Source: Burkholderiales bacterium PBB3 (GTDB taxonomy: Bacteria > Pseudomonadota > Gammaproteobacteria > Burkholderiales > Burkholderiaceae_C). From it: DNA of 64,000 nt. The stretch covers positions 1 to 64,000 of the forward strand of contig NKIK01000020.1 in the NCBI GenBank assembly GCA_002256115.1, given 5' to 3'. The first letter of the stretch is position 1; every line of letters starts with the position of its first letter. Below, piece by piece: positions 45,907 through 56,996 of this stretch. A program made the translations under genes and the position numbers. The notes beneath the pieces are model-generated. The model did no database searches, was not told where the DNA came from, and saw nothing but the letters and a program-made list of their open reading frames with translations.

Positions 45907-46689
45907 TCAGGGGGCGAGGTAGGTGCTGAGCTTGCTGGCAAACACCGCAGCCGCTTCATCCCAACTGACGTTCACCCCGATTGTAGAAAGGTCCACCGTT
46001 TGCAGCTTTTCATAGCCGCAGGGGTTGATACGCGCGTAGGGTTCCAGGTCCATAGCCACGTTCAGCGCCACGCCGTGGTAGGTGCAGTGTCGGCTTACTT
46101 TGATGCCCAACGCGGCGATTTTGCCTAGACCGGTGAAGTCGGGTTGGGGTTTGGGGCTGGGCAAATTGGGGTCTGAGCCGGCGCGCTGCGCGCTTGGATC
46201 CGACCCCAATTTGCGGTCGTCTCGTCCCACATCCGCAGCGCCAACTAATTTCCGAGGCCGTTGCTCCAGAGGCGCGTGGCCCGCCGGGTCGTCCAACCGC
46301 ACATAAATGCCAGGCGCGCCACCCACACGGTGGCCGGTCACGCCGAAGTGCAGCAGCGTGCGGATCACGGCCTCTTCCAGCCGATAGACATATTCTTTGA
46401 CAAAGTAACCCGCGCGTTGCAGATCAATCAGCGGATAGGCCACCACCTGGCCGGGGCCGTGGTAAGTGACCTGACCACCTCGGTTGGACTGCACCACCGG
46501 AATGTCGCCGGGCAGGAAAATGTGTTCCGCCTTGCCTGCCAGGCCTTGGGTAAAAACCGGAGGATGCTCACAAATCCATAGCTGGTCCCGCACATCCTGC
46601 AAGGGCTCCAAGCCTCTTCGGCTTGTAAATTCCTGCATGGCGCCATAGGTGGGTAGGTAATCCACCCGGCCCAGATTCTTAAGTTCCAT
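45907..46689 (-). CDS. lipB: octanoyltransferase with palindrome-encoded insert
   Basis: A 260-residue enzyme that moves octanoyl from acyl-ACP to lipoyl domains. [18 protein letters not shown] carries the substrate loop, Lys in [20 protein letters not shown] is catalytic with Cys in [10 protein letters not shown]. An extra segment (about 145-185, including [18 protein letters not shown] at 159-176) separates the usual YVRLDDP from KIAALGIK. It is encoded by a type-Q palindrome, in frame. The ATG at 46689 begins [12 protein letters not shown]; the upstream start at 46731 is inside an R1 repeat. Confidence 0.93.
   Translation of the reverse strand: MELKNLGRVDYLPTYGAMQEFTSRRGLEPLQDVRDQLWICEHPPVFTQGLAGKAEHIFLPGDIPVVQSNRGGQVTYHGPGQVVAYPLIDLQRAGYFVKEYVYRLEEAVIRTLLHFGVTGHRVGGAPGIYVRLDDPAGHAPLEQRPRKLVGAADVGRDDRKLGSDPSAQRAGSDPNLPSPKPQPDFTGLGKIAALGIKVSRHCTYHGVALNVAMDLEPYARINPCGYEKLQTVDLSTIGVNVSWDEAAAVFASKLSTYLAP
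46161..46214 (+). repeat. type-Q palindrome, coding copy in lipB
   Basis: GCAAATTGGGGTC (46161-46173) and its perfect complement (46202-46214) flank an inner GCGCG/CGCGC hairpin. It is 54 bases, so it adds 18 codons. Confidence 0.88.
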
Positions 46690-46694
46690 GGCGG

Positions 46695-46867
46695 AGCGTG
46701 GGTGCCACAAATCTGCGCCGGGCCGCCCCAAGCAGATTTAGCCCCCTCGGGGGGCAGCGACCCGCGCAGCGGCGCAGCGTGGGTGCCACAAATCTGCGCC
46801 GGGCAGCCCCAAGCGGATTTAACCCCCTCGGGGGGCAGCGACCCGCGCAGCGGCGCAGCGTGGGGGC
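46695..46867 (+). repeat. R1 repeat, 81-bp tandem duplication
   Basis: Two units start at 46695 and 46776 (AGCGTGGGTGCCACAAATCT), 81 bases apart, and differ at a few bases. A third partial unit begins at 46857 (AGCGTGGGGG). Each contains GCCCCCTCGGGGGGCAGCGA-type sequence and CCCGCGCAGCGGCGC. It fills the lipB-DUF493 gap. Confidence 0.92.
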
Positions 46868-46872
46868 CATAC

Positions 46873-47178
46873 CTACAGCACCACTTTGACCATCGGATGG
46901 GTCGACAGCGTGCGGTAGACCTCGTCCAGCTGCGTGCGGCTGGTCGCGTTGATGTGGATGGTGACGCCCAAGTATTTGCCGCCTTTGCTTTCTCGCAGCT
47001 CTATGGTGGACGCATCAAAGGCGGGGTCCAGCGTTTTGGCGACCACCGTGATTGCATGGACCAAGCCATCCACCTTCTCGCCCATCACTTTGATGGGGAA
47101 GAGGCAAGGATATTCAATCAGCGACGGGGGCTCCGCTGGGGATGCGGGTTTGCCATCTGGAAGGGGAGGTGTTTGCAT
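46873..47178 (-). CDS. DUF493 (YbeD-like) family protein
   Basis: A 101-residue protein: YPCLFPIKVMGEKVDG, LRESKGGKYLGVTIHINATS, QLDEVYRTLSTHPMVKVVL. YbeD-type proteins sit beside lipB in many proteobacteria; a role in lipoate or GNAT-enzyme regulation is suggested but not proven. It precedes lipB, with the R1 tandem between. Confidence 0.9.
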   Translation of the reverse strand: MQTPPLPDGKPASPAEPPSLIEYPCLFPIKVMGEKVDGLVHAITVVAKTLDPAFDASTIELRESKGGKYLGVTIHINATSRTQLDEVYRTLSTHPMVKVVL

Positions 47179-47241
47179 GTTTCAATTATCGCTGTCGCGA
47201 GTGTTTTGACTAAAAGCTGCTGAATGCCGCGGGTTTCTACG

Positions 47242-47247
47242 TATAAT
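47242..47247 (+). promoter_or_regulatory. -10 box of the atp operon
   Basis: A perfect TATAAT at 47242-47247. The -35 region is weak (CTGAAT about 16 bases upstream). It leaves an about 55-base leader before atpI. Confidence 0.55.
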
Positions 47248-47306
47248 CGAGGGCTTTGCAGCAATCGCTGTTTGGTAACGCGGTTGTAACCTGACTGTAA
47301 TTTGGG

Positions 47307-47813
47307 ATGGCAATAATGAGCGCAACGCGTGGCTACCCTGAAGATCCGTCACCGAATGACTGGCAGGATGAGTCCGAGCTGCCAGTGGTTCGCATCACCG
47401 CGGCGCAGGCAGCTTTATTGCGCCAGCAAGACCCGGCGCTGTCGCCTTGGGCGGTGGTGGGATTGCAGTGTGTTGCTGGCATCTTGGTTACTTTGCTGGC
47501 ATGGGGTTTTTCGGGTGAAATTGCTGCGATGTCTGCTGCCTATGGCGCAATTGCGGTGATAATGCCCGCGGCATTGTTTGCGCGGGGAATCATGAGCAAG
47601 TTCTCTTCCCTGAACGCGGCCACTGCGAGCTTTGGCTTCTTCTTGTGGGAGGCCGTGAAAATCGGGGCCTCGCTGCTATTAATAGCGCTAGCGCCTCGGT
47701 TGATTGCAAATTTGAGCTGGTTGGCCATGTTGGCGGGCCTGTTTTTTACGTTGAAAATGTATTGGTTGGCGCTGCTTTGGCGGCCCCGTCCCAAGGCAAA
47801 TTTGAAAGCTTGA
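47307..47813 (+). CDS. atpI: ATP synthase subunit I (AtpI)
   Basis: A 168-residue membrane protein with four helices (VGLQCVAGILVTLLAWGFSG; LIANLSWLAMLAGLFFTLKM). It helps assemble the c-ring and Mg uptake in some bacteria and is not part of the final enzyme. The start can be 47307 or the ATG at 47316. First gene of the operon. Confidence 0.85.
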   Translation: MAIMSATRGYPEDPSPNDWQDESELPVVRITAAQAALLRQQDPALSPWAVVGLQCVAGILVTLLAWGFSGEIAAMSAAYGAIAVIMPAALFARGIMSKFSSLNAATASFGFFLWEAVKIGASLLLIALAPRLIANLSWLAMLAGLFFTLKMYWLALLWRPRPKANLKA

Positions 47814-47824
47814 GAGAATTGAAT

Positions 47825-48721
47825 ATGTCCACGCAAGCCGCAGAACCGCATGTGCAGACGTCCAGTGAATACATCGTTCACCACCTGACGCATTGGCAAA
47901 ACAAGCCGCAGACCGAAATCGTTGATTTCACGGTTTTCAATATCGATTCCTTGTTTTTTTCCATCCTCTTGGGCGTGTTGGGTTGCTTCTTTTTGTGGAA
48001 AGCTGCCCGTAAAGCTACATCGGGCGTTCCTGGCCGTTTTCAAGCGGCTGTTGAAATTTTGATGGAGATGGTCGACAGCCAGGCCAAGTCGATTGTTCAC
48101 AACGCGCACAGCCGCAAAATGGTCGCACCCTTGGCGCTCACCGTGTTTGTGTGGATTTTTCTGCTCAATGCCATGGATTTGTTGCCTCTCGATTTCCTGC
48201 CTTGGATTTGGGGCATGGTTTACGAAGCGATGGGCCATGATCCGCACCACGCCTACTTGCGTGTAGTGCCGAGTGCTGATTTGTCAGTCACTATGGGTCT
48301 GTCGGTGTCGGTGTTGTTCATCTGCTTGTTCTACAACATCAAGATCAAAGGCATGGGCGGTTGGGCGCATGAACTGGTCACCGCGCCATTCGGCACTAGC
48401 AAGAATCCTATCGTTGCGGTCATTTTGGGCGTAGTCAATATTGCCGAGCAACTAATCTCGTTCACTGCCAAGACCGTGTCCCACGGCATGCGACTGTTCG
48501 GCAACATGTATGCGGGTGAGTTGATATTCATGTTGATCGCCCTGATGGGTGGTTCTTGGGCTTTCTCTGAAGACCCGAGCGGCAGCATTATGTTGATGTT
48601 GTTGCACGTGGCGGCTGGCTGGTTCTGGGCAGCGTTTCACTTGATCATCATTTTGCTGCAAGCGTTCGTGTTCATGATGTTGACGCTGGTCTACATCGGC
48701 CAATCGCACGACGCGCACTGA
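47825..48721 (+). CDS. atpB: F1Fo ATP synthase subunit a
   Basis: A 298-residue proton-channel subunit with five to six helices. The essential Arg is in SHGMRLFGNMYAGEL, and QAFVFMMLTLVYIG is the C-terminal helix. The ATG at 47825 is used; the longer open frame overlaps atpI. Confidence 0.98.
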   Translation: MSTQAAEPHVQTSSEYIVHHLTHWQNKPQTEIVDFTVFNIDSLFFSILLGVLGCFFLWKAARKATSGVPGRFQAAVEILMEMVDSQAKSIVHNAHSRKMVAPLALTVFVWIFLLNAMDLLPLDFLPWIWGMVYEAMGHDPHHAYLRVVPSADLSVTMGLSVSVLFICLFYNIKIKGMGGWAHELVTAPFGTSKNPIVAVILGVVNIAEQLISFTAKTVSHGMRLFGNMYAGELIFMLIALMGGSWAFSEDPSGSIMLMLLHVAAGWFWAAFHLIIILLQAFVFMMLTLVYIGQSHDAH

Positions 48722-48769
48722 TTTTTGGTTTGTTTCTGGTTTCGTTTTGTTTTTTCTTTGTTAATTTAG

Positions 48770-49048
<279 letters not shown>

Positions 49049-49083
49049 TTCCTGGTTGCAAACCTCGCACTAGGAGATCTACT

Positions 49084-49554
49084 GTGAACATTAATGGAAC
49101 ACTGATAGCCCAAGCTATCGTCTTCGCATTGCTGGTCCTGTTCACGATGAAATTCGTGTGGCCGCCCATAGCGGCAGCATTGGACGAGCGTGCTGGCAAG
49201 ATTGCCGATGGTTTGGCGGCGGCTGACAAAGCCAAGTCTGAACTGTCGTCGGCAAATAAGCGTGTGGAAGAAGAGTTGGCGAAGTCCCGTACCGAAACCG
49301 CAACTCGCCTGGCAGATGCCGAGCGCCGTGGTCAGGCTATCGTGGAAGAGGCCAAAGCTAAAGCTACCGCAGAAGCCAACAAAATCATCGCCGCAGCCCA
49401 AGCCGAAGCACAACAGCAAACCGTCAAGGCGCGCGAAGTGCTGCGTGAGCAAGTGGCAGCGTTGGCCGTCAAAGGCGCTGAGCAGATTCTCCGCAAGGAG
49501 GTCAATGCTGGCGTCCATGCCGAGCTGCTGGGTCGCCTGAAGACAGAACTGTAA
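49084..49554 (+). CDS. atpF: F1Fo ATP synthase subunit b
   Basis: A 156-residue stalk subunit. One N-terminal helix ([20 protein letters not shown]) and a long coiled coil rich in Ala, Glu and Lys. Starts with GTG at 49084; TAGGAG lies about eight bases before. Confidence 0.96.
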   Translation: MNINGTLIAQAIVFALLVLFTMKFVWPPIAAALDERAGKIADGLAAADKAKSELSSANKRVEEELAKSRTETATRLADAERRGQAIVEEAKAKATAEANKIIAAAQAEAQQQTVKAREVLREQVAALAVKGAEQILRKEVNAGVHAELLGRLKTEL

Positions 49555-49563
49555 GAGGACGCT

Positions 49564-50094
49564 ATGGCTGAACTTGCCACTATTGCCAGGCCTTACGCAG
49601 AAGCGCTGTTCAAAGCCTGTGCAGCCGACCTGTCGGCCGCGACCGGCTGGGTGGATGCGCTGGGTACGATTGCTGAAAACGCGCAATTGCAGCAGTTTTC
49701 CGACAACCCCAAGACCACGGTGGATCAGGTAGTGGAGCTGGTGAGCTCGGTGTCGCAGCAAAGCTTGCCGGTTGCGGCAAACAACTTTTTGCGCACCGTG
49801 ATCGAGAATGGCCGTCTCAGTGTTTTGCCAGAAATTGCAGCGCAGTTTCGGGCACTCAAAAACGCGCAGAGCGGTTCGTCAGACGCTGTGGTTTACAGCG
49901 CATTCCCAATCGATGCTGCCGGTTTGGCCGAAGTAGCGGTCATGCTGGAAAAGCGCTTTGCTCGCAAGCTCAATCCTTCTGTGGTGTTAGAGCCAGAGTT
50001 GATTGGCGGTATTCGCGTGGTGGTCGGTGACGAGGTGCTCGACACTTCCGTCAAAGCCCGTTTGGAACAAATGAAAGTAGCCCTCACGGCTTGA
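49564..50094 (+). CDS. atpH: F1Fo ATP synthase subunit delta
   Basis: A 176-residue stator subunit. [16 protein letters not shown] and the C-terminal [27 protein letters not shown] are typical. Nine bases after atpF, with AAGAGGA ahead of the ATG. Confidence 0.97.
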   Translation: MAELATIARPYAEALFKACAADLSAATGWVDALGTIAENAQLQQFSDNPKTTVDQVVELVSSVSQQSLPVAANNFLRTVIENGRLSVLPEIAAQFRALKNAQSGSSDAVVYSAFPIDAAGLAEVAVMLEKRFARKLNPSVVLEPELIGGIRVVVGDEVLDTSVKARLEQMKVALTA

Positions 50095-50144
50095 GGCTTT
50101 TGCCTCAGGTTGTTGGCCTAATTTAACGAAAGAAGGAAAGAGTC

Positions 50145-51698
50145 ATGCAACTCAATCCCGCAGAGATTTCTGAACTAATCAAGAGCCGCATTGAAGGCTT
50201 GGCCGCGCATAGCGATATCCGCAACCAAGGCACAGTGGTTTCCGTGACGGACGGCATTTGCCGCATCCACGGCCTGTCTGACGTGATGCAGGGCGAAATG
50301 CTCGAATTCCCGGCTGGCAGCGATGGTTTGCCCACTTACGGCTTGGCCCTGAATCTGGAGCGCGACTCGGTCGGTTCTGTGATTTTGGGTGAGTACGAGC
50401 ACATCTCCGAAGGCGACACGGTCAAATGCACCGGTCGTATTCTGGAAGTGCCCGTGGGTCCTGAGTTGCGTGGCCGCGTGGTCAACGCTCTGGGTCAGCC
50501 TATCGACGGCAAAGGCCCTATCAACGCCAAGATGACCGACGTGATTGAGAAGGTTGCGCCTGGCGTGATCGCCCGCAAATCGGTGGATCAGCCCATGCAA
50601 ACCGGTTTGAAGTCGATTGACTCCATGGTGCCCGTGGGCCGTGGTCAGCGCGAGCTGATCATTGGTGACCGTCAAACCGGCAAGACTGCCGTTGCGATTG
50701 ACGCGATCATCAACCAAAAGGGTCAGAACGTTACTTGTATTTACGTCGCGATTGGCCAAAAAGCTTCGTCCGTGAAGAACGTGGTGCGCGCTCTGGAGCA
50801 AGCGGGCGCAATGGAATACACCATTGTCGTGGCCGCTACGGCGTCTGAATCGGCTGCCATGCAGTACGTTTCCGCCTACTCCGGTTGCACCATGGGTGAG
50901 TACTTCCGCGATCGCGGTGAAGACGCGCTGATCGTGTATGACGACCTGTCCAAGCAAGCCGTGGCGTACCGCCAAGTGTCCTTGCTGCTGCGCCGTCCTC
51001 CAGGACGCGAAGCCTACCCCGGCGATGTGTTCTATCTCCACAGCCGTCTGCTGGAGCGTGCCGCACGCGTCAACGAAAAGTATGTTGAAGACTTCACCAA
51101 GGGTGCCGTAAAGGGCAAGACGGGTTCTTTGACTGCGCTGCCTATCATCGAAACTCAAGCGGGTGACGTGTCGGCTTTCGTGCCAACCAACGTGATTTCG
51201 ATTACTGACGGCCAGATCTTCTTGGAAACTTCGCTGTTCAATGCCGGTATCCGTCCTGCGATCAACGCTGGTATCTCGGTGTCCCGCGTCGGTGGCGCTG
51301 CCCAGACCAAGCTGATCAAGAGCCTGTCCGGCGGTATCCGTACCGACTTGGCCCAGTACCGTGAATTGGCTGCGTTCGCGCAGTTCGCTTCCGACCTGGA
51401 CGAAGCCACCCGCAAGCAGTTGGACCGCGGTGCCCGCGTGACCGAATTGCTGAAGCAAGCCCAGTACAGCCCGTTGCCTATCAGCCTGATGGGTTCCACG
51501 TTGTTTGCCGTGAACAAGGGTTTCATGGACGACATCGCTGTCAACAAGGTTCTGGCGTTTGAGCACGGCCTGCACGCTTACCTCAAAGACAAACACGCTG
51601 CCCTGGTAGCCAAATTGGAAGCAACCAAAGCCATGGACAAAGAGGCAGAAGCCGAATTGACCGCTGCTACGGCTGCCTTCAAGAAGTCGTTTGCTTGA
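50145..51698 (+). CDS. atpA: F1Fo ATP synthase subunit alpha
   Basis: A 517-residue noncatalytic nucleotide-binding subunit. P loop [30 protein letters not shown] is the family signature. GAAAGGAAAGAG precedes the ATG. Confidence 0.99.
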   Translation: MQLNPAEISELIKSRIEGLAAHSDIRNQGTVVSVTDGICRIHGLSDVMQGEMLEFPAGSDGLPTYGLALNLERDSVGSVILGEYEHISEGDTVKCTGRILEVPVGPELRGRVVNALGQPIDGKGPINAKMTDVIEKVAPGVIARKSVDQPMQTGLKSIDSMVPVGRGQRELIIGDRQTGKTAVAIDAIINQKGQNVTCIYVAIGQKASSVKNVVRALEQAGAMEYTIVVAATASESAAMQYVSAYSGCTMGEYFRDRGEDALIVYDDLSKQAVAYRQVSLLLRRPPGREAYPGDVFYLHSRLLERAARVNEKYVEDFTKGAVKGKTGSLTALPIIETQAGDVSAFVPTNVISITDGQIFLETSLFNAGIRPAINAGISVSRVGGAAQTKLIKSLSGGIRTDLAQYRELAAFAQFASDLDEATRKQLDRGARVTELLKQAQYSPLPISLMGSTLFAVNKGFMDDIAVNKVLAFEHGLHAYLKDKHAALVAKLEATKAMDKEAEAELTAATAAFKKSFA

Positions 51699-51748
51699 TT
51701 CGGACTCCACAGCAGAGTCACTCACGAATTTAAGCAAAAGGGGCAAAT

Positions 51749-52627
51749 ATGGCATCAGGCAAGGAATTACGCAGCAAGATCAAATCGGTGGAAAACACCA
51801 AGAAGATCACCAAGGCCATGGAGATGATCTCCGTGTCCAAGATGCGCAAGGCGCAGGAGCGTATGCGCGCCGCCCGTCCTTACAGCGAGAAGGTTCGCAA
51901 TATTGCGGCCAACTTGGGTAAAGCCAACCCCGAGTACGTGCACCCGTTCATGAAGCCTAACGACGCGAAGTCGGTGGGTTTCATTGTGGTGTCGACCGAC
52001 AAGGGTCTGTGTGGTGGTCTCAATACCAACCTGTTCCGCGCGGTTACCGTCAAGCTGCGCGATGTGCAGTCTGCTGGTAAGTCGCCGCTGACGGTGGCGA
52101 TTGGCGGCAAGGGGCTCGGTTTTTTGGGTCGCATTGGCGCGAAAGTCGTATCGCACGTCACGCATTTGGGCGATAAGCCGCACTTGGACAAGCTCATTGG
52201 GCCTGTCAAGGTGTTGTTGGATGCCTATATCAAGGGCGAAGTCAGCGCGGTCTACCTCAGCTACAACAAGTTTGTCAGCACCATGCGCCAAGAGCCCGTG
52301 GTCGAGCAACTGTTGCCGCTGTCTGCAGAAAAAATGCAGGCCGAAACTAAGGCCAGCGGAACGCAGCCTGGATGGGATTACATCTACGAACCCGATGCAC
52401 AGACGGTGATCGACGAGTTGTTGGTGCGTTACGCTGAAGCCCTGGTGCTGCAGGCGGTCGCTGAAAACATGGCTTCAGAGCATGCTGCACGTATGGTCGC
52501 CATGAAGGCAGCTACCGACAACGCCGGCAACGTGATTGCCGAACTCAAGCTGATCTACAACAAGACGCGACAAGCTGCCATTACGAAAGAACTTTCGGAA
52601 ATTGTGGCGGGTGCAGCAGCGGTGTGA
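51749..52627 (+). CDS. atpG: F1Fo ATP synthase subunit gamma
   Basis: A 292-residue rotor shaft: N-terminal [20 protein letters not shown] and C-terminal [20 protein letters not shown], which form the coiled-coil axle. 50 bases after atpA. Confidence 0.98.
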   Translation: MASGKELRSKIKSVENTKKITKAMEMISVSKMRKAQERMRAARPYSEKVRNIAANLGKANPEYVHPFMKPNDAKSVGFIVVSTDKGLCGGLNTNLFRAVTVKLRDVQSAGKSPLTVAIGGKGLGFLGRIGAKVVSHVTHLGDKPHLDKLIGPVKVLLDAYIKGEVSAVYLSYNKFVSTMRQEPVVEQLLPLSAEKMQAETKASGTQPGWDYIYEPDAQTVIDELLVRYAEALVLQAVAENMASEHAARMVAMKAATDNAGNVIAELKLIYNKTRQAAITKELSEIVAGAAAV

Positions 52628-54100
<1,473 letters not shown>

Positions 54101-54188
54101 CCCCCGAAGCAGCTCACTTCGTGTAGCCGCCTCCCCCTCAAGGGGGCGACACCAGCAACCCGGCAAAGCCGGTTTTGCGGTGCCCCAC
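54101..54188. repeat. R1-like repeat between atpD and atpC
   Basis: CCCCCGAAGCAGCTCACTTC, CTCCCCCTCAAGGGGGCGAC and CGGCAAAGCCGGTTTTGCGG. It shows the CCCCCT-AA-GGGGG palindrome and a second CGGC hairpin. Related to the copy at 63508-63597. Confidence 0.7.
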
Positions 54189-54216
54189 GAAAAAGCAACG
54201 CAATAGGAAACTGAAT

Positions 54217-54633
54217 ATGAACACCATCCATGTTGACGTGGTCAGTGCTGAAGAATCCATCTTTTCGGGTGAAGCCACTTTCGTGGCCTTGCCCGGAGAG
54301 GCTGGCGAACTCGGCATTTATCCTCGCCACACGCCGCTGATCACCCGTATCAAGGCGGGTTCGGTACGCATCGAAAAAGCTGACGGCACCGAAGAATTTG
54401 TCTTCGTGGCTGGTGGCATTCTCGAAGTGCAGCCGAACTGTGTCACCGTCATGTCCGACACCGCCGTGCGCGGTAAGGATTTGGACGATGAAAAGGCCAA
54501 CGCTGCCAAGGCTGAGGCTGAAGAAGCGATGAAGAACGCCAAGACTGAAATTGACCAGGCCCGGATTGCTTCTGAGCTCTATGTCATTGCGGCCGAAATC
54601 GCGGCGCTGCGCAAATACCGCCAAAAGCGTTGA
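54217..54633 (+). CDS. atpC: F1Fo ATP synthase subunit epsilon
   Basis: A 138-residue regulatory subunit. [31 protein letters not shown] and [18 protein letters not shown] are typical, with a C-terminal two-helix domain ([20 protein letters not shown]). The ATG at 54217 follows AGGAAAC. Last gene of the operon, separated from atpD by a repeat. Confidence 0.97.
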   Translation: MNTIHVDVVSAEESIFSGEATFVALPGEAGELGIYPRHTPLITRIKAGSVRIEKADGTEEFVFVAGGILEVQPNCVTVMSDTAVRGKDLDDEKANAAKAEAEEAMKNAKTEIDQARIASELYVIAAEIAALRKYRQKR

Positions 54634-54667
54634 GGTGCTGAAGCGCGAGAGCGCTGAAGTACTGGAT

Positions 54668-54692
54668 GAAACCGCCTTCGGGCGGTTTTTTT
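54668..54692 (+). terminator. terminator of the atp operon
   Basis: The stem ACCGCC/GGCGGT with a TTCG loop followed by seven T. Confidence 0.9.
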
Positions 54693-54742
54693 ATGGGCAT
54701 TGCAAACACGGCAAAATACCCAATAACCGCGACGAACTTTCC

Positions 54743-55195
54743 ATGCCCAAAGCCCATCACCACCACGCCACACTCGGCGGCAGCCCCGACGACGTGGAAG
54801 CTGCCTTTTACGAAGCTCTGCAAAAGGGCGACATCGAGCAACTGATGGCGTGCTGGGCAGATGAAGACGAGATAGTCTGCATTCACCCGGGCGGTCCGCG
54901 CATCGTAGGTGCCGGTGCCATCCGCGCCGCGTTCGACACCATGTTTGCCGATGGTGGTTCTATCTCGGTGCAGCCCGACGGAATCCGTCGTGTTGATTCT
55001 CTGGCCAGCGCCGTGCACAACGTGTTGGAGCGTGTCGATGTCATGTCCCCCGAAGGCCCAGTGCAGGCCTATGTGTTGGCCACCAACGTGTACCACAAGA
55101 CGCCCAAAGGTTGGCGCATGGTCGTGCACCACGCCAGCCCGGGCACGCGTGACGAAGCGCACGAAATTTTGCAGATTGCGCAGGTGCTGCATTGA
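54743..55195 (+). CDS. NTF2-like/SnoaL-like (DUF4440-type) protein
   Basis: A 150-residue protein of the NTF2 fold: EAAFYEALQKGDIEQLMACW, then DEIVCIHPGGPRIVG and the C-terminal WRMVVHHASPG. Such proteins are small ligand-binding or enzyme-like pockets; function unknown. A His run (HHHHA) is at residues 5-8. The ATG at 54743 was chosen because the frame upstream crosses the atp terminator. Confidence 0.8.
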   Translation: MPKAHHHHATLGGSPDDVEAAFYEALQKGDIEQLMACWADEDEIVCIHPGGPRIVGAGAIRAAFDTMFADGGSISVQPDGIRRVDSLASAVHNVLERVDVMSPEGPVQAYVLATNVYHKTPKGWRMVVHHASPGTRDEAHEILQIAQVLH

Positions 55196-55202
55196 GCCAA
55201 AA

Positions 55203-55246
55203 CGGCCTGAAGTCCAAGTGGATTGTGCGGGAGAAGCTATGAATTA
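55203..55246 (+). repeat. R2 repeat supplying the start of the YheT-like gene
   Basis: CGGCCTGAAGTCCAAGTGG, ATTGTGCGGGAGAAGCTATG. It matches the R2 segment CCGTGGATAGTGCGGGAGCA, GCTAT; here GGGAG acts as ribosome binding site and CTATG gives the ATG at 55239. Confidence 0.7.
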
Positions 55247-56321
55247 TGTAGCGCCGTGGTGGCTGCCGGGCGGCAATCTGCAAACCATCTGGCCTGCGCT
55301 GTATTCGCAGCGGGGCTTTGGCCCGCACCCGCAGTACCGACGGGAGCGTTGGACCACCCCCGACCAAGACTTTATCGATGTGGATTGGTTGGCGGATACT
55401 GCCCCCACGCTTCCAGCTGCGCGTGGTGCGCTGCCCCCCGAGGGGGCTGGCCTTGCTCGGGGTGGCCCAGCGCAAGGCCTTGCCCCCAACCTACCCACGA
55501 GCACGCGGCCGTTGCTGGTCCTCTTTCACGGCCTGGAAGGCACGTCCCGCAGCCAGTACGCTGAGGCCTTTGCCGACTTCGCGCATGCGCAGGGTCTGGA
55601 TTACGCCGTGGCGCACTTTCGCGGCTGCAGTGGCGAGCTGAACCTGGCGCCGCGTGCCTACCATTCGGGTGACTTTGAAGAGATTGACTGGATTTTGCGG
55701 CGCTTTCGCCAGCAGCATACGGGCCCGGTGATTGCCGTGGGCATTTCGCTGGGGGGCAATGCACTGCTGCGCTGGGCCGAGGAAATGGGTGCGCAAGCGG
55801 CTCAGGTGGCCAGTAGCGTGGCGGCGGTGTGCTCGCCGATCGACTTGGCCGCGGGTGGTTATGCCATTGGGCGTGGTTTCAATCGTTTGGTCTACACACG
55901 CATGTTTTTGAACACCATGAAGCCCAAGGCCTTGCGCAAACTGGCCCAGCACCCGGGCTTGTTCGATGCCGATGCGCTGCGCACCGCACGCGATCTGTAC
56001 GAGTTTGACAATGTTTTTACCGCACCCCTGCACGGCTTTAAAAGCACGGAAGACTACTGGGCGCGTGCCTCGGCCAAGCCGCACTTGGCCAGCATCCAAA
56101 TACCGGCCTTGGTGGTGAATGCCCGCAACGATCCGTTTGTGCCTGCGTGGTGTTTGCCTTCGCAACGCGACGTGGGCGAGCATGTCACGCTTTGGCAACC
56201 GGCCCACGGTGGTCATGTCGGTTTCCCACACGGACCGGTGCCCGGCCATGTGCGCACCATGCCGGACGCTGTGGGCGGCTGGCTGCTGAGCCAGTTGGGC
56301 CGAGGCAATCAATATGGATGA
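55239..56321 (+). CDS. YheT-like alpha/beta hydrolase with repeat-encoded insert
   Basis: A 360-residue hydrolase. YVAPWWLPGGNLQTIWPAL is the YheT/Abhydrolase_1 N-terminus; LLVLFHGLEGTSRSQYAEAF, nucleophile Ser in VGISLGGNALLRW, Asp in NARNDPFVP and His in HGGHVGFPHGP are intact. Residues about 55-83 (LPAARGALPPEGAGLARGG, then PAQGLAPNLP) are encoded by an R1 repeat in frame. Starts with the ATG at 55239, in an R2 repeat. Overlaps the next gene by 8 bases. Confidence 0.85.
   Translation: MNYVAPWWLPGGNLQTIWPALYSQRGFGPHPQYRRERWTTPDQDFIDVDWLADTAPTLPAARGALPPEGAGLARGGPAQGLAPNLPTSTRPLLVLFHGLEGTSRSQYAEAFADFAHAQGLDYAVAHFRGCSGELNLAPRAYHSGDFEEIDWILRRFRQQHTGPVIAVGISLGGNALLRWAEEMGAQAAQVASSVAAVCSPIDLAAGGYAIGRGFNRLVYTRMFLNTMKPKALRKLAQHPGLFDADALRTARDLYEFDNVFTAPLHGFKSTEDYWARASAKPHLASIQIPALVVNARNDPFVPAWCLPSQRDVGEHVTLWQPAHGGHVGFPHGPVPGHVRTMPDAVGGWLLSQLGRGNQYG
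55402..55487 (-). repeat. R1 repeat, coding copy in the YheT-like gene
   Basis: CCCCCACGCTTCCAGCTGCG, GCGCTGCCCCCCGAGGGGGC, TTGCTCGGGGTGGCCCAGCG. Reverse complement of the R1 core. It is read through without a stop. Confidence 0.82.
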
Positions 56322-56856
56322 CATCGTCCGCCAGGCCATGGCCAAGTGGCCGAATGTCCCCGACTGCTATGGCTGGCTAGGGCTGGATGCGCGCGGCCAC
56401 TGGTATATGCGCGACGATGGCGCGCAAGCGCAGGGCAGTTTCACGAGTGGCCTGCCGGGCGCGAAGGGGTCGCTGCTGAAGCATGAAAAGCTGATCGACT
56501 TCATCCACCGCAACTACGCGGTGGATGCGCAGGGCCAGTGGTATTTTCAGAATGGGCCGCAACGGGTCTATGTGGAGTTGGAGGCCACGCCCTGGGTTTG
56601 GCGCATTACCAGCGACTTCAGTGTGCAGGCGCAAACCGGTGTCACCACCGAATGCCTGCGATGCCTGAGTGACGAGTCAGGGCGCGTGTATTTGCTGACG
56701 CCGTTGGGTTTGGGTTTGGTGCACAGCTGGGATGTGGCTACTGTGGCCCAGGCGCTCGACACCGGGCATTGGATGCTAGAGGACGTACGCGCTGCGGAAC
56801 TTCCAACCCAGTTTGGCTTCGTATTGAGTCCAGTTGCACACCCAAAGACGCTATAA
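56314..56856 (+). CDS. conserved hypothetical protein (DUF2946-like naming uncertain)
   Basis: A 180-residue soluble protein: VRQAMAKWPNVPDCYGWLGL, ARGHWYMRD, FIHRNYAVDAQGQWYFQNGP, VELEATPWVWRI. Repeats of GxWYxxD type suggest a beta-rich fold. I recognise it as a widely conserved betaproteobacterial protein but cannot name its family safely. It overlaps the YheT-like gene by eight bases and is probably co-transcribed with it. Confidence 0.75.
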   Translation: MDDIVRQAMAKWPNVPDCYGWLGLDARGHWYMRDDGAQAQGSFTSGLPGAKGSLLKHEKLIDFIHRNYAVDAQGQWYFQNGPQRVYVELEATPWVWRITSDFSVQAQTGVTTECLRCLSDESGRVYLLTPLGLGLVHSWDVATVAQALDTGHWMLEDVRAAELPTQFGFVLSPVAHPKTL

Positions 56857-56916
56857 ATTTAGTAGCTGCTCCCGCACTATCCACGGGCTGAAACACGTAT
56901 TTGGCTTAAATTGAGC
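56852..56916 (-). repeat. R2 interspersed repeat, intergenic
   Basis: CTATAAATTTAGTAGCTGCT, CCCGCACTATCCACGGGCTG, AAACACGTATTTGGCTTAAA. It is full length and ends the gene before it: the TATAA overlap gives the last stop codon. Confidence 0.88.
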
Positions 56917-56918
56917 GA

Positions 56919-56950
56919 AAAAAAGCCAGCAGGGACGCTGGCTGGTTTTT
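56919..56950. terminator. bidirectional terminator after cytochrome gene
   Basis: AAAAAAAGCCAGC with GCTGGCTGGTTTTT around AGGGAC. On the - strand it ends the cytochrome gene; on the + strand it ends the YheT-like pair. Confidence 0.8.
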
Positions 56951-56996
56951 GATCAGTGCCTTAGCAAGGATCAGGGTGGGTCTTTAAGCCCACACA

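Noticed and set aside
47668-47695. GCTGCTATTAATAGCGC in atpI as an R2 copy
   Set aside because: Only the A+T palindrome matches; the CCCGCACTATCCACGGGC part is absent, so it is probably chance.
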